Shown: positions 33,595 to 42,298 of the stretch, piece after piece
Layout of the letters: each line of letters opens with the position of its first letter
Numbering within the stretch: position 1 is the first letter of the stretch
From: Pseudomonadota bacterium
Lineage (GTDB): Bacteria; Pseudomonadota; Alphaproteobacteria; Sphingomonadales; Sphingomonadaceae
Length of the DNA stretch: 60,655 bases
Assembly (NCBI GenBank): GCA_023424095.1
Contig: JAFAEG010000046.1
Location: 1 to 60,655 of the forward strand
Direction: 5' to 3'
Made by a program: the position numbers and the translations under genes
The notes under the pieces: model-generated
Database searches by the model: none
What the model saw: only the letters and a program-made list of their open reading frames with translations
Told to the model about the DNA's origin: nothing

Positions 33595-34917
33595 ATGGGG
33601 TTGAGGCCGGCCAGGCGAGGGGGCGTGGACGCAGTGCCGCGTGTGGGGCGTTATCGCTGGGCGATCGTCGCTCTGCTCTTCGTCGCCACGACGGTGAACT
33701 ACATCGATCGCACCATGCTCGGCCTGCTCGCGCCGGACCTGCGGGTCGAACTCGGCTGGACCGAGAATGATTATGGCAACATCGTCACCGCCTTTCAGGC
33801 GGCTTATGCGCTCGGCTTCCTGTTGATGGGCTGGCTGATCGACCGCTTCGGACCGAAGATCGGCTATGCGATCGCGATCAGCATCTGGACGATCGGCCAT
33901 GTCGCGCATGGCTTCGCGACCAGCGTGGTCAGCTTCATGCTCGCGCGGATCGGCCTCGGCGTCGGCGAGGCCGGCCATTTCCCTGCCGTCGTGCGCGCCA
34001 GCAGCGAATGGTTTCCGCAGAAGGAGCGCGCCTACGCCATCGGCTGGGTGAACAGCGCCACCACGATCGGCGTGATCCTGGCCGCGCCGACCGTCTGGCT
34101 GTTCATGGTCTGGCTTGGCCTCGGCTGGCGCGAGACCTTCATTTATTCCGGCCTGTTCGGCGTCGTCCTGCTGGTCCTGTGGCTCTGGCTGTACAGCAAC
34201 CCGCGCGAGAGCGGGAAAGTAAGCGAGGGCGAACTGGCCTGGATCGAGCATGACCCGCCCGAGAAAGTGGAGCGGATCGGCTGGGGCCGGATCGTCACCA
34301 AGCGCGAGGCCTGGGCCTTCGCTTCCGCCAAATTCCTGACCGACCCGGTCTGGTTCCTGATGCTGTTCTGGCTGCCCAGCTATTTCGCCAGCACCTATCA
34401 GGTCGATTTGAAGATCGTGCTGCTGCCGATGATCGCCATGTACCTGCTGGCGGACGTGGGCAGCATTGCCGGGGGCTGGCTGTCCTCCCGGCTCATCCAC
34501 GCCGGCTACACGCCGAATTTCGCGCGCAAGGTGACGATGCTGATCTCCGGCTGCTGCGTCCTGCCTCTGCTGTTCGTGACGAGCATCGACAATATGTGGC
34601 TGGCCGTGGCGCTGATCGGGCTGGCCCTCGCCGGACATCAGAGCTTCTCGTCCAACCTGTTGTCGCTGCCGCCGGACATGTTCCCGAAGCGGGCGGTGGG
34701 ATCGGTGATCGGCCTCGGCGGCTTTGCCGGCGGCGTCGGCGGCATGATCATGGCGAAATCCACCGGCCTGGTGCTCGACGCCACAGCGGGGAATTACACG
34801 ATCATCTTCGCCGTCTGCACGATGACCTATTTCATCGCGGTCGCGGTCATCCATTTGCTCAGCCCGCGGCTGGAGCCGGTCTCGGCGGATGTGCAGCCGA
34901 CGACATTGACATCCTGA
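33595..34917 (+). CDS. exuT: MFS transporter, ExuT/hexuronate-like
   Basis: The 440-residue inner-membrane protein has the 12-helix MFS layout. The ExuT/anion:cation symporter signature is clear: VNYIDRTMLGLLAPDL after helix 1, GWLIDRFGPKIGYA, GLGVGEAGHFPAVVRASSEWFPQKERAYAIGWVNSATTIG, and in the second half LTDPVWFLMLFWLPSYF. ExuT imports hexuronates with protons. Position between the hydratase-like and TauE genes, after an operator of the pectin repressor, supports uptake of galacturonate or unsaturated uronate. GGGAGGG lies seven bases before the ATG at 33595. Confidence 0.9.
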   Translation: MGLRPARRGGVDAVPRVGRYRWAIVALLFVATTVNYIDRTMLGLLAPDLRVELGWTENDYGNIVTAFQAAYALGFLLMGWLIDRFGPKIGYAIAISIWTIGHVAHGFATSVVSFMLARIGLGVGEAGHFPAVVRASSEWFPQKERAYAIGWVNSATTIGVILAAPTVWLFMVWLGLGWRETFIYSGLFGVVLLVLWLWLYSNPRESGKVSEGELAWIEHDPPEKVERIGWGRIVTKREAWAFASAKFLTDPVWFLMLFWLPSYFASTYQVDLKIVLLPMIAMYLLADVGSIAGGWLSSRLIHAGYTPNFARKVTMLISGCCVLPLLFVTSIDNMWLAVALIGLALAGHQSFSSNLLSLPPDMFPKRAVGSVIGLGGFAGGVGGMIMAKSTGLVLDATAGNYTIIFAVCTMTYFIAVAVIHLLSPRLEPVSADVQPTTLTS

Positions 34918-34952
34918 GGCCCGTCGCGGTCAGCCATTCCCGGCGCTGACCG

Positions 34953-35705
34953 ATGATTCTCGACCTCAATCTCTTCCTGTTCGCCGTTCCCGCGGTGATC
35001 CTGATCGGCCTGTCCAAGGGTGGCTTTGCCGGGCTGGGCGCGCTCGGCACGCCTTTGCTGGCGATCGGCATCGGCGATCCGATCCAGGCGGCGGCGATAT
35101 TGCTGCCGGTCCTGATCGTGCAGGACGTGGTCGCCGTCGCCGCCTTTCGCAAGCAATGGGACCGGCGCGTGCTGGCGGTGATGCTGCCCGGCGCCATATT
35201 CGGCATCCTGCTCGGCTATCTGCTCGCGGCGCGGATCTCGGCGGCGGCGGTGATGGCGGCGCTCGGGCTGATCTCGATCCTGTTCGGTGGCTACCGGCTG
35301 TGGATCGAGGCGCGGGGGAGGCCGCTCGCCTCGTCGGGGTCGACCTGGTCGGGCAGCCTGTTCGGCGTCGCGGCCGGCTTCACCAGCCAGATCGCCCATG
35401 CCGGTGGCCCGCCCTTCCAGATGTGGGTGATGCCGCAGCGTCTGCCGCACGCCATCTTCGCCGGGACCACGGCCTTCTTCTTCGCGGCGGTCAATCTGAT
35501 CAAGGTGCCCGCTTATCTGGCGCTGGGCCAGTTCACCGCCGCGAACCTGACCGCCAGCGTCGCTTTGCTGCCCTTCGCCATCTTCGGAAGCCTGGCCGGA
35601 GTCTGGCTGGTGCGGCGGGTCAGCGGCGAGCGCTTCTACCGGATCGTCTATCTGCTGATGATCGTCGCCGGCGCGAAATTGCTGTGGGACGGGATCGCCG
35701 GCTAG
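34953..35705 (+). CDS. TauE/SafE-family membrane protein
   Basis: The 250-residue protein has about eight membrane helices and the TauE/SafE signature (VPAVILIGLSKGGFAGLGALGTPLLAI, and GFTSQIAHAGGPPFQMWVMPQRLPHAIFAGTTAFFFAAVNLIKVPAYLALGQ). Relatives export sulfite or organosulfonates, and many have no known substrate. It follows the ExuT-like gene by 35 bases and probably shares its transcript. Its role in pectin use is unclear; it might export a sulfur or small acid compound. Its stop overlaps the convergent pectate lyase gene by four bases. Confidence 0.88.
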   Translation: MILDLNLFLFAVPAVILIGLSKGGFAGLGALGTPLLAIGIGDPIQAAAILLPVLIVQDVVAVAAFRKQWDRRVLAVMLPGAIFGILLGYLLAARISAAAVMAALGLISILFGGYRLWIEARGRPLASSGSTWSGSLFGVAAGFTSQIAHAGGPPFQMWVMPQRLPHAIFAGTTAFFFAAVNLIKVPAYLALGQFTAANLTASVALLPFAIFGSLAGVWLVRRVSGERFYRIVYLLMIVAGAKLLWDGIAG

Positions 35706-37258
35706 CGGTCGAGGCTGGCGATCAGCCGGGCCATGTTGGCGATATAGGTGGCGGTGGAAATGCCCTCGACCGGCGTGTCGGTGGTGAAGGGCGAGGTGTC
35801 GCTGGCATCACCCACATGGCTCGTGCGGAAGTCGCCCGGCGGCGGGGTGGCGGGCCCCGGGCCGATATAGGGGTTCGAGGTGGCGCGCAGCGGGGTCGGC
35901 CAATAACCGCGCGCATTGAGGCTGCCGATCAGCGCGCGCGCATCGCCGCCGCCGGTCGCATTCATGTCCGAGCCCGCCTGCAAGGCGGTGACGAAAAAAC
36001 GGGGCAGGGTCGGCGGGTTCGCGGCGAAGAGCGGGGAGGCGGCGCGCACCTCGCCGGGCGCCATCGCCCGCAGCCGCTCATAGTCGCGGCGCAAAGCGGC
36101 CGTGTCGATCGCCCGGAAGGCGTTGTAATGGCCGATCGTCGCCTCCGGGCTGCAATCCCAATAATATTCCCCGTTCACGACGTTGGAGCCGCGACGGTGG
36201 ACGTAGATCGGCCGGTTGCTGCCAATCTCGATGAAGGTCGGGAAGGCGCGGTTGCCCCGCTCCTGGCCGGCGGGAACGCGGACCGAGTCCAGCCAGTCCA
36301 GCGCCTCCGGGATGCGGGCGAGGAACTTCGTCTCTCCGGTGAGCAGATAGAAATCCATCAGCGCGCGAATGTTGGCGGCTGTGGTGTGGGTGACCAGGGC
36401 CAGCGGCTCGTAGGAGCGGGCGGCGGCGGGCTGCAGGTCCAGGGTATATTGCAGCGCCCAGCCGGGCTGCGGCGCGCCCTGCTGGGTGACGAGGAAGACG
36501 TTCATGCCGCGGGTGATCGCGTCGCGGATCCGCTCGTTCGGCCCGAGCGTTTGTGAGACCATGACCAAGAAGCGGATATTTTCCGCTGCGACATCGTCGT
36601 TGAAGGTGATCAGGCGGACATAGGCCGGGTCGCTGTCGCTGTGCGGGTAACGCTGCGGCCAGCCGCCGATCGGATATTGGCTGGCCAGCACGAAGTCGAT
36701 CGTGCGGTCGAGCGCGGGCCGGAAGCGCGGATCACGTTTCTCGAGATAGAGGCGCAGCAGGAACTGGCTCGCCTCCGATGTGCCGGCGTCGTCGAAGGTG
36801 GCGTTGCCGCCATGATGCTGGAATTCCTCCATTCGCCAGGCATTGGCGCCGATCGTCTCGTACCAGCGGCGGGTCGATGCCTCGCCGGCGAAATCGATGA
36901 AGTAATTCCAGCCGCCGCTGGGATGCTGGCCCCGGATCAGGGCGTCCGCGACCCGCCCGGCGGCGCGGTAATAATATTCGTCGCCGGTGGCGTGATAGGC
37001 GTCGAGAAACAGATGGCCCATCGTCGCGGTGCCGGGCGGCTGCACCCAGATCATCGAGCGCGCGGCCTCGATCTCGCCCCAGCGCCGGGACCTGTCCGGC
37101 AGATAGGACCAGACATATCCGCCCTCGGTCGCGACCTCCTCGACCATGAAGCGGGTGGCGCGCAGCATGGTCTGCTCGATCTCTGCCCGGCTCTGCGCCT
37201 GCGCGGGCAGGGCAAAGCCGAGCAGGAGCAAGGCCAGGAGCAGGCGCCCGAACATCAT
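35702..37258 (-). CDS. pelA: Pectate lyase, PL10-like
   Basis: The 518-residue exported enzyme has a signal peptide (MMFGRLLLALLLLGFALPAQAQ). The catalytic domain has PL10-like features: YYRAAGRVADALIRGQHPSGGWNYFIDF, the signature IGGWPQRYPHSDSDP, LITFNDDVAAENIRFL, and FLARIPEALDWLDSV. PL10 lyases cut polygalacturonate by beta-elimination with calcium and yield 4,5-unsaturated oligogalacturonides. The gene lies 22 bases after the TonB receptor and is probably in its operon, under operator site 3. It likely works in the periplasm or outside the cell on pectin brought by the receptor. Confidence 0.88.
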   Translation of the reverse strand: MMFGRLLLALLLLGFALPAQAQSRAEIEQTMLRATRFMVEEVATEGGYVWSYLPDRSRRWGEIEAARSMIWVQPPGTATMGHLFLDAYHATGDEYYYRAAGRVADALIRGQHPSGGWNYFIDFAGEASTRRWYETIGANAWRMEEFQHHGGNATFDDAGTSEASQFLLRLYLEKRDPRFRPALDRTIDFVLASQYPIGGWPQRYPHSDSDPAYVRLITFNDDVAAENIRFLVMVSQTLGPNERIRDAITRGMNVFLVTQQGAPQPGWALQYTLDLQPAAARSYEPLALVTHTTAANIRALMDFYLLTGETKFLARIPEALDWLDSVRVPAGQERGNRAFPTFIEIGSNRPIYVHRRGSNVVNGEYYWDCSPEATIGHYNAFRAIDTAALRRDYERLRAMAPGEVRAASPLFAANPPTLPRFFVTALQAGSDMNATGGGDARALIGSLNARGYWPTPLRATSNPYIGPGPATPPPGDFRTSHVGDASDTSPFTTDTPVEGISTATYIANMARLIASLDR

Positions 37259-37280
37259 CGCCTGATCCTAGCGGGCGCGG

Positions 37281-40142
37281 TCAGAAGCGGAAGCGGGCGC
37301 CGAGATAGAATTGGCGGCCGGTATGGTGATAGACGCTGAGCCGGTCCGCGGCGCTGTCGATATATTGGTCGGTCCACTCGTCGGTCAGGTTCACGCCCTC
37401 CAGCGTCAGCGTGATGTTCTCGGTGATCTTCACCGCCAGCGAGGCGTCGATGTTCAGGCTCTCATTGGCGCCTTCCACGTCATTGAAGGTGGGCTGGGCG
37501 GCATTGACGTTGGGCGGACTGACCCCGTTCCGGCCGGGAACCTGCTGCAGATAGCCGCTTCGATAGGCGGCGGAAACGCGCATCGAGAAGATGTCGTCCT
37601 CGTAGAACAGCGTGAGGTTCGCGGCGTCGCTCGACAGGTTGACGAGCGGCGCGGTGACCGTCGGCGCGTTCGCCGCCGCGGTCAGCGGATAGACGATGTC
37701 GGATTCGACATAGGTGTAATTGGCCTGGATGCCGAGATTGTCGAACGGCGCGGGCAGGAAGTCGAAGGTGGTCTGCAGACCGATCTCAATCCCCTTCAGG
37801 TCGCCGCCCGCGCTGTTGACCGGCTGATTGACGGTAAACAGGTCGGTCGGCAGCACCGGCGTTCCGGCCAGCAGGGAATCCGGCAGGCCCAATTGGTTGA
37901 ACGGGATCTGCTGCGTCGTGGTCGCGACGAAGGTCGAAATGTCCTTGTAGAACAGGCCGACGACCAGGGCCGACTGGCGGTTGAAATAATATTCGAAGCT
38001 GAGGTCGTAGGTGGTCGCCTCGGTCGGATCGATGAACGGGTTGCCGCGGTTGAAGGTGCGGTTGCCGCCCGAGATGCTGAACGCGCCGCCCGGATTGAGC
38101 GTGCCGATGTCCGGCCGGGCGATCACCCGCGCGGCGGCGGCGCGAATGATCACGCCATTGTCGAGATCGGCCGCGACGTTCAGCGACGGCAGGAAATTCT
38201 CGTAATCGCGGTCCACCGACACGAGCAAAGGCAGGCCGCCTTGCGTGGTGTAGCCGGTCGAATTCTGGCTGGTGCGGACATAGCGCCCGCCGACATTGCC
38301 GCGGATCGTGGTCTGGCCGAGCGGGAAATTGAAATCGACCTGCGCAAAGGCGCCGAGATCCTCCTCGGCGACGGTGCGGAAATTGCCGCGCGCGCTGGCA
38401 TTCTCGACCCCGGTGAGGGTGTAGATGCCGCTGTTCGAATAGATGTTCAGAGTCGATGCGAACGCGGAAAGATTGGGAATGACGAAGGTGCCGGGGGTCG
38501 AGCCGGGGAGGGGGGTGCCGCTGCTCATCGAATAGAGCGTGCTCAGGCCGGCGAGCTGACCGGGCGCAAGCGCGGGCACGGCCGTCTCGCTGGCGCGCCG
38601 GAACTCCTGACTGTCGAATTCATATTCCTTGTAGTCGAGCCCGCCGCGCAACGTGAAACGCGGCGAGACCTCCCAGGAAAGCTCGCCGCGGGCGACGAAG
38701 AAATTATTGTCGACATATTGCGGCCGCAGCCTGATCTCGCCGAGCGTGAAGGCGTTCGGGTCGGTGACGTTCAAGCTGCCGTAGAAGAATTCCGGCAGGC
38801 GTCCCTGGCTGAAATCGTAGCGATAGCCCTGCACGTTGGCGGCATCGAGCGCGATCGTCGTCTGGATCGGATTTTCGAACTTGGAGGTCGAATAGCCGGC
38901 CAGGCCGCTGAACCGCACGCCGCCGCCGAAATCGTGGGTGAGGGAGGCGGTATATTGCTGGAATTCGGTGGTCAGCTCGTCGAAGCGCGATTCCACCCGG
39001 ACGTCGACATTGTTGAACGTGCCCGCGACCAGGCTGCGCGTCGAATCGACGGTGGCGCCCGGAAGGATCACGGTCTGCGGCTTGCCGGTGCCCGAGCGGC
39101 TGAACGAAATCGCCTCCAGATATTGCTCGGCGCGCTGCGATTCGAAGCGGGCATAGAGCGCGTCGAAGGACAAAAGCGTGTCGTCGCTGATCTGGAACTG
39201 CGCCGCCGCGGTCAGGCCCAGCCGTTCGGTCTCATAGCGATAGCTGTCGTAGCGCGGGATGCGCGGGTGGAAGAAGGAATAATCGGTCGCGCCGGCCGGC
39301 AAAGTGGAGGCGGGCGCGAAGCCGCCATTGGCGCTGCCCTGCTCCCAGCGGACGGTGCTCGGCCCTTCCTCGAGGATGCCGCGCCGACTGTAGGCGGCCG
39401 AGAAGAGCAGGCCGATGCGGCCGTCGGCCAGCCGGGTCGAGACGAGGGCCGCGACGCGCGGGTCGATGTCCTCCGACAGATCGTTGTAGCTGCCCTGCAC
39501 CGTGCCCGCGAAGACGAAGTCGTCGCGATAGTCGAACGGTCGGGCGGTCTGCAGATCGACGGTGGCGCCGAGCGAGCCTTCCTCCACGTCCGCCGTGGCG
39601 CTCTTGCGCACGGTGATCGAGTTGAACAGGTCCGACGCGAAGATGTTGAAATCGAACTGGCGACCGCGATTGGCGCCGCCGCTGGCGTCCGCGCCGCCGG
39701 TGGTCGACAGGCCTTCCATGCCGTTGATGCGCACGCGGGTGAACAGGGGCCCCAGGCCGCGCACGGTGATCTGACGGCCTTCGCCCTGATCGCGGGTGAT
39801 GGCGACGCCGGGGATGCGCTGGATCGATTCGGCCAGATTGTTGTCGGGGAAGTCGGCAATGTCCTCGGCGCGAATCACGTCGATGATGCCGTTCGCCTCG
39901 CGCTTGTCGTCGAGGCTGGCGATGATCGAGCCGCGATAGCCGGTGACGACCATCTCACCCTCGTCCTGGGTGTCGGCGGGTTGCGCGGTGCCGGTCTGAT
40001 TCGTCGGCTGTTCGAGCGCGTCTTCGCCCCCGGTGGATGCGCCGTCCTGTGCCCAGGCCGCCGCCGGCAGCATCGCGGCTGCGATCACCAGCGCCGACGC
40101 GCCCCGCCGCAAAGCCCGTCCATTCGCCTGGAAACCGCGCAT
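37281..40142 (-). CDS. TonB-dependent receptor for pectin oligosaccharides
   Basis: The 953-residue outer-membrane protein has a signal peptide (RRGASALVIAAAMLPAAAWAQ), a TonB box-like segment, then the plug (VTGYRGSIIASLDDKREANGIIDVIRAEDIADFPDNNLAESIQRIPGVAITRDQGEGRQITVRGLGPLFTRVRINGM). The beta-barrel follows and ends with an aromatic residue (FYLGARFRF). This layout is typical of sphingomonad and Caulobacter receptors for plant polysaccharide fragments. The ATG at 40142 has GGGAGGG upstream. It leads an operon with the PL10 lyase and has operator site 3 in its promoter region. The substrate, pectin fragments, is inferred from its neighbours. Confidence 0.95.
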   Translation of the reverse strand: MRGFQANGRALRRGASALVIAAAMLPAAAWAQDGASTGGEDALEQPTNQTGTAQPADTQDEGEMVVTGYRGSIIASLDDKREANGIIDVIRAEDIADFPDNNLAESIQRIPGVAITRDQGEGRQITVRGLGPLFTRVRINGMEGLSTTGGADASGGANRGRQFDFNIFASDLFNSITVRKSATADVEEGSLGATVDLQTARPFDYRDDFVFAGTVQGSYNDLSEDIDPRVAALVSTRLADGRIGLLFSAAYSRRGILEEGPSTVRWEQGSANGGFAPASTLPAGATDYSFFHPRIPRYDSYRYETERLGLTAAAQFQISDDTLLSFDALYARFESQRAEQYLEAISFSRSGTGKPQTVILPGATVDSTRSLVAGTFNNVDVRVESRFDELTTEFQQYTASLTHDFGGGVRFSGLAGYSTSKFENPIQTTIALDAANVQGYRYDFSQGRLPEFFYGSLNVTDPNAFTLGEIRLRPQYVDNNFFVARGELSWEVSPRFTLRGGLDYKEYEFDSQEFRRASETAVPALAPGQLAGLSTLYSMSSGTPLPGSTPGTFVIPNLSAFASTLNIYSNSGIYTLTGVENASARGNFRTVAEEDLGAFAQVDFNFPLGQTTIRGNVGGRYVRTSQNSTGYTTQGGLPLLVSVDRDYENFLPSLNVAADLDNGVIIRAAAARVIARPDIGTLNPGGAFSISGGNRTFNRGNPFIDPTEATTYDLSFEYYFNRQSALVVGLFYKDISTFVATTTQQIPFNQLGLPDSLLAGTPVLPTDLFTVNQPVNSAGGDLKGIEIGLQTTFDFLPAPFDNLGIQANYTYVESDIVYPLTAAANAPTVTAPLVNLSSDAANLTLFYEDDIFSMRVSAAYRSGYLQQVPGRNGVSPPNVNAAQPTFNDVEGANESLNIDASLAVKITENITLTLEGVNLTDEWTDQYIDSAADRLSVYHHTGRQFYLGARFRF

Positions 40143-40199
40143 CTCATCCCTCCCTTGCCGGCGCGTTGCGCGCCTGTGCCCGACGCTTTGCCGCGCCTT

Positions 40200-40213
40200 T
40201 GACACCGGTGTCT
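40200..40213. promoter_or_regulatory. LacI-type operator, site 3 (TonB receptor)
   Basis: This site contains a perfect palindrome, GACACCGGTGTC. On the minus strand TTGGCT-17-TGTCAA place it between possible -35 and -10 boxes of the receptor operon. Confidence 0.8.
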
Positions 40214-40348
40214 TTCGAGCCAGCCAAAAACGACTGCGCCGAGTCACGTCAGGAGACAAGATCAATCAGCAGGGCCAGCGGCCCTATGGTCTTCCTCTCC
40301 CTCCGCGCCGCGTTTTCGCAGTCGCTCCTCGCCGGTCCGCTTGTGTGA

Positions 40349-40362
40349 AGTAACCGGTGTCA
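40349..40362. promoter_or_regulatory. LacI-type operator, site 4 (PL1 pectate lyase)
   Basis: AGTAACCGGTGTCA reads as the reverse of site 1 with one change. TTGTGT-17-TAAACT flank it as possible -35 and -10 boxes for the plus-strand lyase operon. Confidence 0.8.
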
Positions 40363-40421
40363 TTAAACTGCGGCCAAAGGCGCCGTCTGTCAAGAACGGC
40401 TGTTGGGAGGGACGTACAGCC

Positions 40422-41780
40422 ATGGGGATCGTCACCGTGAAGACGCTGTTGGCGCTGCTCGCCTGGCTCGGATTCGCCGCCCCCGCGCTGGCGCAGCCGG
40501 CCTTTTCCGGCGCGGTTGGATGGGCGGCGCAGACTCCCGGCGGGCGCGGCGGCGCGATCGTCCGGGTGACCAACCTCAACGCCGATGGGCCGGGCTCGCT
40601 GAAAGCGGCGCTGGAGCGTACGGGACCGCGAATCGTCGTGTTTGAAGTGGCGGGCGTGATCGACATGGGCCTCACCACGATCAATATCACCGAGCCGTTC
40701 CTGACCATCGCCGGCCAAACCGCGCCGTCGCCCGGCATCACCATCATCCGCGGCGGCATCGACATCCGCACCCACGACGTGATCGTCCGCCACATCCGCA
40801 TTCGCAGCGGCGTCTCCGGCCAGGCCCGGCGCAGCGGCTGGGAGGCGGACGGGCTGTCGACAATCGGCGCCAGCAACGTGATCGTCGATCATTGCTCGAT
40901 CACCTGGGCGGTGGACGAGAATCTCTCCGCCTCGGGCCCGCGCTTCACCGGCAGCAATGTCGAGGAATGGCGGCGCGGCACCAGCCACAACATCACCTTT
41001 TCCTACAACATCCTGGCCGAGGGGCTGGCCGATGCGAGCCATCCGAAGGGCGAGCATAGCAAGGGCTCGCTGATCCACGACAATGCGACCGGCATCCTCA
41101 TCTACCGCAATCTCTACGCCCACAATTACGAGCGCTCGCCGTTGCTGAAGGGCGGCGTCCACGCGGCCGTGGTCAATAATTTCATCTTCAATCCGGGCGC
41201 GCAGGCGATCCACTACAATCTGATGGACCTGGAATGGGGCGAGCAGCCGCACCAGCTGGGCGAACTGAGCGCGGTCGGCAACGTGCTTCGCGGCGGCTTT
41301 TCGACGCGCGACGACATCGCCTTCCTGACGATCGGCGGGGTGGGCGATCTGCGCTATCACGGCCGCGACAATCTGGCCGTCGACCGGCAGGGGCGGCCGC
41401 TGCCGATGCTCGGCCGCTACACGACCAGCCCGGCGCGGATCATCGAGGTGGCACAGGCAATGATCTGGCCCGCAGGGCTTGCGGTCCTGCCCGCAAATCA
41501 GGTCGAAACGCATGTGCTGCGCTTCGCCGGCGCGCGACCCTGGGACCGCGACCCGCACGACATTCGCGTGACCTTCGACGTGGTCGAGGGGCGCGGCGAG
41601 ATCATCGACGATGAGCGCGAGGTCGGCGGCTATCCGAGCGTCGAGCCGACCCGCGCGCCGTTCGTCGAGGCGCAATGGGATCTGGCGACGATGGAGCCCC
41701 GCTCGGGCCGCTATCCCGGCCAGCGCGACGATTTCATCCAGCAACCGACCACCGCCCGCGACAGGGAGATGCGGCAATGA
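40422..41780 (+). CDS. pel: Pectate lyase, PL1-like
   Basis: The 452-residue exported enzyme has a signal peptide (VKTLLALLAWLGFAAPALAQ) and a right-handed parallel beta-helix with PL1 features: GGRGGAIVRVTNLNADGPGSLKAALERTGPRIVVFEVAGVIDMG, NITEPFLTIAGQTAPSPGITIIRGGI, the calcium and substrate region VIVDHCSITWAVDENLS, and SYNILAEGLADASHPKGEHSKGSLI. Such lyases cut polygalacturonate by beta-elimination. GGGAGG precedes the ATG at 40422. The stop overlaps the cupin gene (ATGA), so both are made together under operator site 4. Confidence 0.9.
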   Translation: MGIVTVKTLLALLAWLGFAAPALAQPAFSGAVGWAAQTPGGRGGAIVRVTNLNADGPGSLKAALERTGPRIVVFEVAGVIDMGLTTINITEPFLTIAGQTAPSPGITIIRGGIDIRTHDVIVRHIRIRSGVSGQARRSGWEADGLSTIGASNVIVDHCSITWAVDENLSASGPRFTGSNVEEWRRGTSHNITFSYNILAEGLADASHPKGEHSKGSLIHDNATGILIYRNLYAHNYERSPLLKGGVHAAVVNNFIFNPGAQAIHYNLMDLEWGEQPHQLGELSAVGNVLRGGFSTRDDIAFLTIGGVGDLRYHGRDNLAVDRQGRPLPMLGRYTTSPARIIEVAQAMIWPAGLAVLPANQVETHVLRFAGARPWDRDPHDIRVTFDVVEGRGEIIDDEREVGGYPSVEPTRAPFVEAQWDLATMEPRSGRYPGQRDDFIQQPTTARDREMRQ

Positions 41781-42166
41781 TCGCGGCCCTGCTTCTTCTG
41801 GCCCAGCCCGCGCCGCCGATGGTGGTGATCGACGAGCGCGACAAGGTGCGCGAGGAGGCGCCGCCGCATGGCGCGATCGGGATGAGCACCGCCTACCGGA
41901 TCAGCGACGGCGTGCCGCAGCGGACGATGGAGTTCCGGCGCCGTGTCCTCCATCCTGGCGCGGCGATCGGGGTGCATCCGATCGACCATGACGAGGTCTA
42001 TTACGTCCTATCCGGCGAGGGCGAGGTGACCTCCGATGGGCGCACTCAGCGGCTCGGGCCGGGCATGGCCGCCTATCTCTATACCGGCGCGCGGGTGGGC
42101 ATCCGACAGGTCGGGAGCGCGCCGCTGGACCTGATCATTTCCTATCCGGTGAGCCGGCGCGACTGA
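41777..42166 (+). CDS. Cupin-domain protein (KdgF candidate)
   Basis: The 129-residue protein has a hydrophobic N-terminus (MIAALLLLAQPAPP, possible signal peptide) and one cupin barrel (GAAIGVHPIDHDEVYYVLSGEGEVTSDG, then GPGMAAYLYTGARVGIRQVG). Metal ligands are likely His and His in HPIDHDE; the usual His of cupin motif 2 is not obvious. KdgF cupins open the ring of 4,5-unsaturated uronates to the keto form, a step that the cluster otherwise lacks. An exported location would be unusual for KdgF. Coupled to the PL1 lyase gene by a four-base overlap. Confidence 0.78.
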   Translation: MIAALLLLAQPAPPMVVIDERDKVREEAPPHGAIGMSTAYRISDGVPQRTMEFRRRVLHPGAAIGVHPIDHDEVYYVLSGEGEVTSDGRTQRLGPGMAAYLYTGARVGIRQVGSAPLDLIISYPVSRRD

Positions 42167-42180
42167 GCCTTCCCCCTCTA

Positions 42181-42273
42181 CCCGTCATGCTGAACTTGTT
42201 TCAGCATCCATGGGCCGTGGGCACCGTTGGCGGGGCGGTGGGATGGACCCTGAAACAAGTTCAGGGTGACGGG
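42181..42273. repeat. REP-like inverted repeat A
   Basis: CCCGTCA followed by TGAACTTGTTTCAG at 42181 pairs with CTGAAACAAGTTCA and TGACGGG ending at 42273. It lies between the convergent cupin and KdgK genes and could fold into a long hairpin. Confidence 0.75.
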
Positions 42274-42298
42274 AGTGGGATGGCTGCGTGATTGAGCT

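Noticed and set aside
32617..34854. A 745-codon open frame on the minus strand opposite the hydratase and ExuT genes
   Set aside because: Its sequence is low-complexity and rich in Arg, Asp, His and Gln, as expected from the complement of membrane protein genes. The plus-strand genes are clearly real.
35156..36556. A 466-codon plus-strand frame across the TauE and PL10 genes
   Set aside because: It crosses two well-supported genes in another frame and strand sense, with no domain.
37311..40202. A 963-codon open frame on the plus strand opposite the TonB receptor
   Set aside because: It is a mirror of the receptor gene in high-GC DNA: it has no family similarity or ribosome site, while the minus strand encodes a full receptor with signal peptide and plug.
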